Source of the DNA: Gemmatimonadota bacterium
Lineage (GTDB): Bacteria > Gemmatimonadota > Gemmatimonadetes > Gemmatimonadales > GWC2-71-9
Assembly: GCA_025358055.1 (NCBI GenBank)
Contig: JANYKV010000056.1
Span: forward strand, 1 to 45,584
Direction: 5' to 3'
Length of the DNA stretch: 45,584 nucleotides
Shown here: piece by piece, positions 44,709-45,584 of the stretch
Numbering within the stretch: position 1 is the stretch's first letter
Layout of the letters: each line of letters opens with the position of its first letter
Program-made: the position numbers and the translations under genes
Notes under the pieces: generated by a model
Database searches by the model: none
What the model was told of the DNA's origin: nothing
What the model saw: only the letters and a program-made list of their open reading frames with translations

Positions 44709-44739
44709 TGGGTTGCTTCCTTTCAACTACAATATCCAT

Positions 44740-44759
44740 TGATTACGGCTGATTACGGC
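44740..44759 (-). repeat. Tandem 10-bp direct repeat upstream of the small gene
   Basis: TGATTACGGC occurs twice, back to back, 32-51 bases before the start at 44708. A period of about one helical turn would place two protein-binding sites on the same DNA face. Regulatory role is conjecture. Confidence 0.4.
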
Positions 44760-44919
44760 ACCAGAGCGACGAAGACAAAACAGGCATGTGTCGAGGATTC
44801 AATCCGAGCTCAAATGGCAACAATCACGCCAGAAGAGCCCCTCGCTCATCTGATTCTGCCGTCTGGAAGCCGACAACCTGTTGCAAACTTGCATCATGTT
44901 GAGGCACAACCCACGTGGC

Positions 44920-45584
44920 TCAGCACTTGAATTCGGGCAACCCTCGTCGGGACCACACAACTCCACCAAAGGCCGTAAGCGCTGCCAGAAACGTGAGACC
45001 CCCCGCCGCGATCTCCACAACCAGAGGAAGGTCGGCTGCAAGCCGCAGAACTACGAACATACACGCAGCGGACCCAAGAGGGCGAAGCGCCCGGGATAGG
45101 GCTGGCAATCGAAAACCGGCGAACGAGGCGTACTGAAAGGTGATAACGGTGCGAATCGCCTCCGTGGTGATCGTGGAAATCGCTGCGCCCGCCATACCAA
45201 ACGGAGGGATCAACACCAGATTGAGCACGGTGTTGGTCACCGCGGAGATCAATGTTGCCCGAAGTACCCGTGGACTTTCGCCGACCGCCACCAACGCGGA
45301 CTGGGCCACATTCCGAAAGAAGGCCGGCACCAACGACCAGATGAGCAAGGCGAGGGCGAGTCCGGCGGGCCGGTAGCTCCGTCCGAATACGAGATCCATG
45401 ATACCCGGGGCCAACAACGTGCCGCCGATTGCGAGCGGAAGCGCCGCCGCGAATGCGAACACAAGGGCCGACTGATACAAGGGGTTTTGGGCGGCGCGAT
45501 CGGCGAGGCGGGTGAGCGTCGGCAGCAGGCTCAGCCCGTAGGTGACGCCAAGATTCAGTAGAAAACTCACCAGCGTGTACGCCG
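44920..45584 (-). CDS. Oligosaccharide flippase, MATE/MOP superfamily (Wzx-like), C-terminal part
   Basis: The frame is open to the right edge, so only the last 220 or so residues are visible; an in-frame GTG at 45570 is not the true start. It contains about six hydrophobic segments. LVPAFFRNVAQSALVAVGESP with VLNLVLIPPFGMAGAAISTITTEAIR is the internal pattern of polysaccharide biosynthesis (Wzx/MurJ-like) transporters: N-x-x-L-N-x-x-L-I-P-x-x-G-x-x-G-A-A. It should move polyprenyl-PP-linked oligosaccharides to the periplasmic side. It lies 211 bases upstream of the small membrane protein on the same strand, so it may be the end of a further glycan unit. Confidence 0.87.
   Translation of the reverse strand, partial: AYTLVSFLLNLGVTYGLSLLPTLTRLADRAAQNPLYQSALVFAFAAALPLAIGGTLLAPGIMDLVFGRSYRPAGLALALLIWSLVPAFFRNVAQSALVAVGESPRVLRATLISAVTNTVLNLVLIPPFGMAGAAISTITTEAIRTVITFQYASFAGFRLPALSRALRPLGSAACMFVVLRLAADLPLVVEIAAGGLTFLAALTAFGGVVWSRRGLPEFKC

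Noticed and set aside
1..45584. CRISPR array, insertion sequence, prophage or toxin-antitoxin genes
   Set aside because: No regularly spaced repeats, transposase or integrase motifs, terminal inverted repeats or small toxin/antitoxin pairs were seen.

Overview
This 45.6 kb window is almost entirely a surface-glycan biosynthesis locus from a Gram-negative-type bacterium with GC of roughly 60 % or more (estimated by eye). There are no rRNA or tRNA genes, integrases or transposases from which to name a lineage. The gene set (GT-C membrane transferases, exosortase-A-associated style enzymes, a cysDNCQ set, TGTCATTGCGA-type extragenic repeats) fits environmental phyla such as Gemmatimonadota, Acidobacteriota or relatives, but this is only a guess.

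Layout. Everything from 1 to 35415 is on the + strand and everything from 35627 to the right edge is on the - strand, so the two halves converge on a repeat-filled spacer at 35416-35626. The + half is packed: ten junctions are four-base ATGA/GTGA overlaps, so translation is probably coupled. Only two gaps exceed 100 bases (22772-22930 and 30516-30673). They split it into three likely transcription units. The second gap holds a perfect TTGACA-N18-TATAAT promoter.

Unit 1 (1-22771) holds a truncated GT2, a sugar C-methyltransferase, rfbF and rfbG (CDP-4-keto-6-deoxyglucose), a polysaccharide deacetylase, a FemAB-like acyltransferase, a formyltransferase, an unrecognised 579-residue toroid-like protein, a polyprenyl-P-sugar synthase-like GT2, a methyltransferase, a glutamine amidotransferase of the asparagine synthase family, a GT-C enzyme, a flippase-like protein, a Gfo/Idh/MocA oxidoreductase, a WecB-type UDP-GlcNAc 2-epimerase, a UGM-like flavoprotein, a GT2::GT-C fusion and another GT-C protein. 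Unit 2 (22931-30515) holds GT-C, GT2, a second flippase-like protein, a second UGM-like flavoprotein, a second Gfo/Idh/MocA oxidoreductase and another GT-C. Unit 3 (30674-35415) is a compact five-gene cassette: GT2, SDR, unknown small membrane protein, GMC oxidoreductase and GT2.

The - strand, in transcription order, carries the end of a Wzx-like flippase, a 55-residue membrane protein, a membrane-anchored sulfatase-superfamily protein, cysN (with a degenerate APS-kinase domain), cysQ, cysC, cysD and a membrane protein with a spermidine-synthase-like domain. No PAPS reductase is present, so the sulfate activation genes look dedicated to making PAPS for sulfation; the sulfotransferase itself is not in the window.

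Taken together the locus appears to make nucleotide sugars and polyprenyl-phosphate sugars in the cytoplasm, flip them, transfer them in the periplasm with several GT-C enzymes, and decorate the glycan with methyl, acyl or formyl, amide and probably sulfate groups. The least expected parts are the GMC/SDR/GT2 cassette, which could be an analogue of lipid-linked sugar epimerisation; the CysN pseudo-kinase domain; the sulfatase homologue with Thr at the formylglycine position; and the unknown toroid protein.
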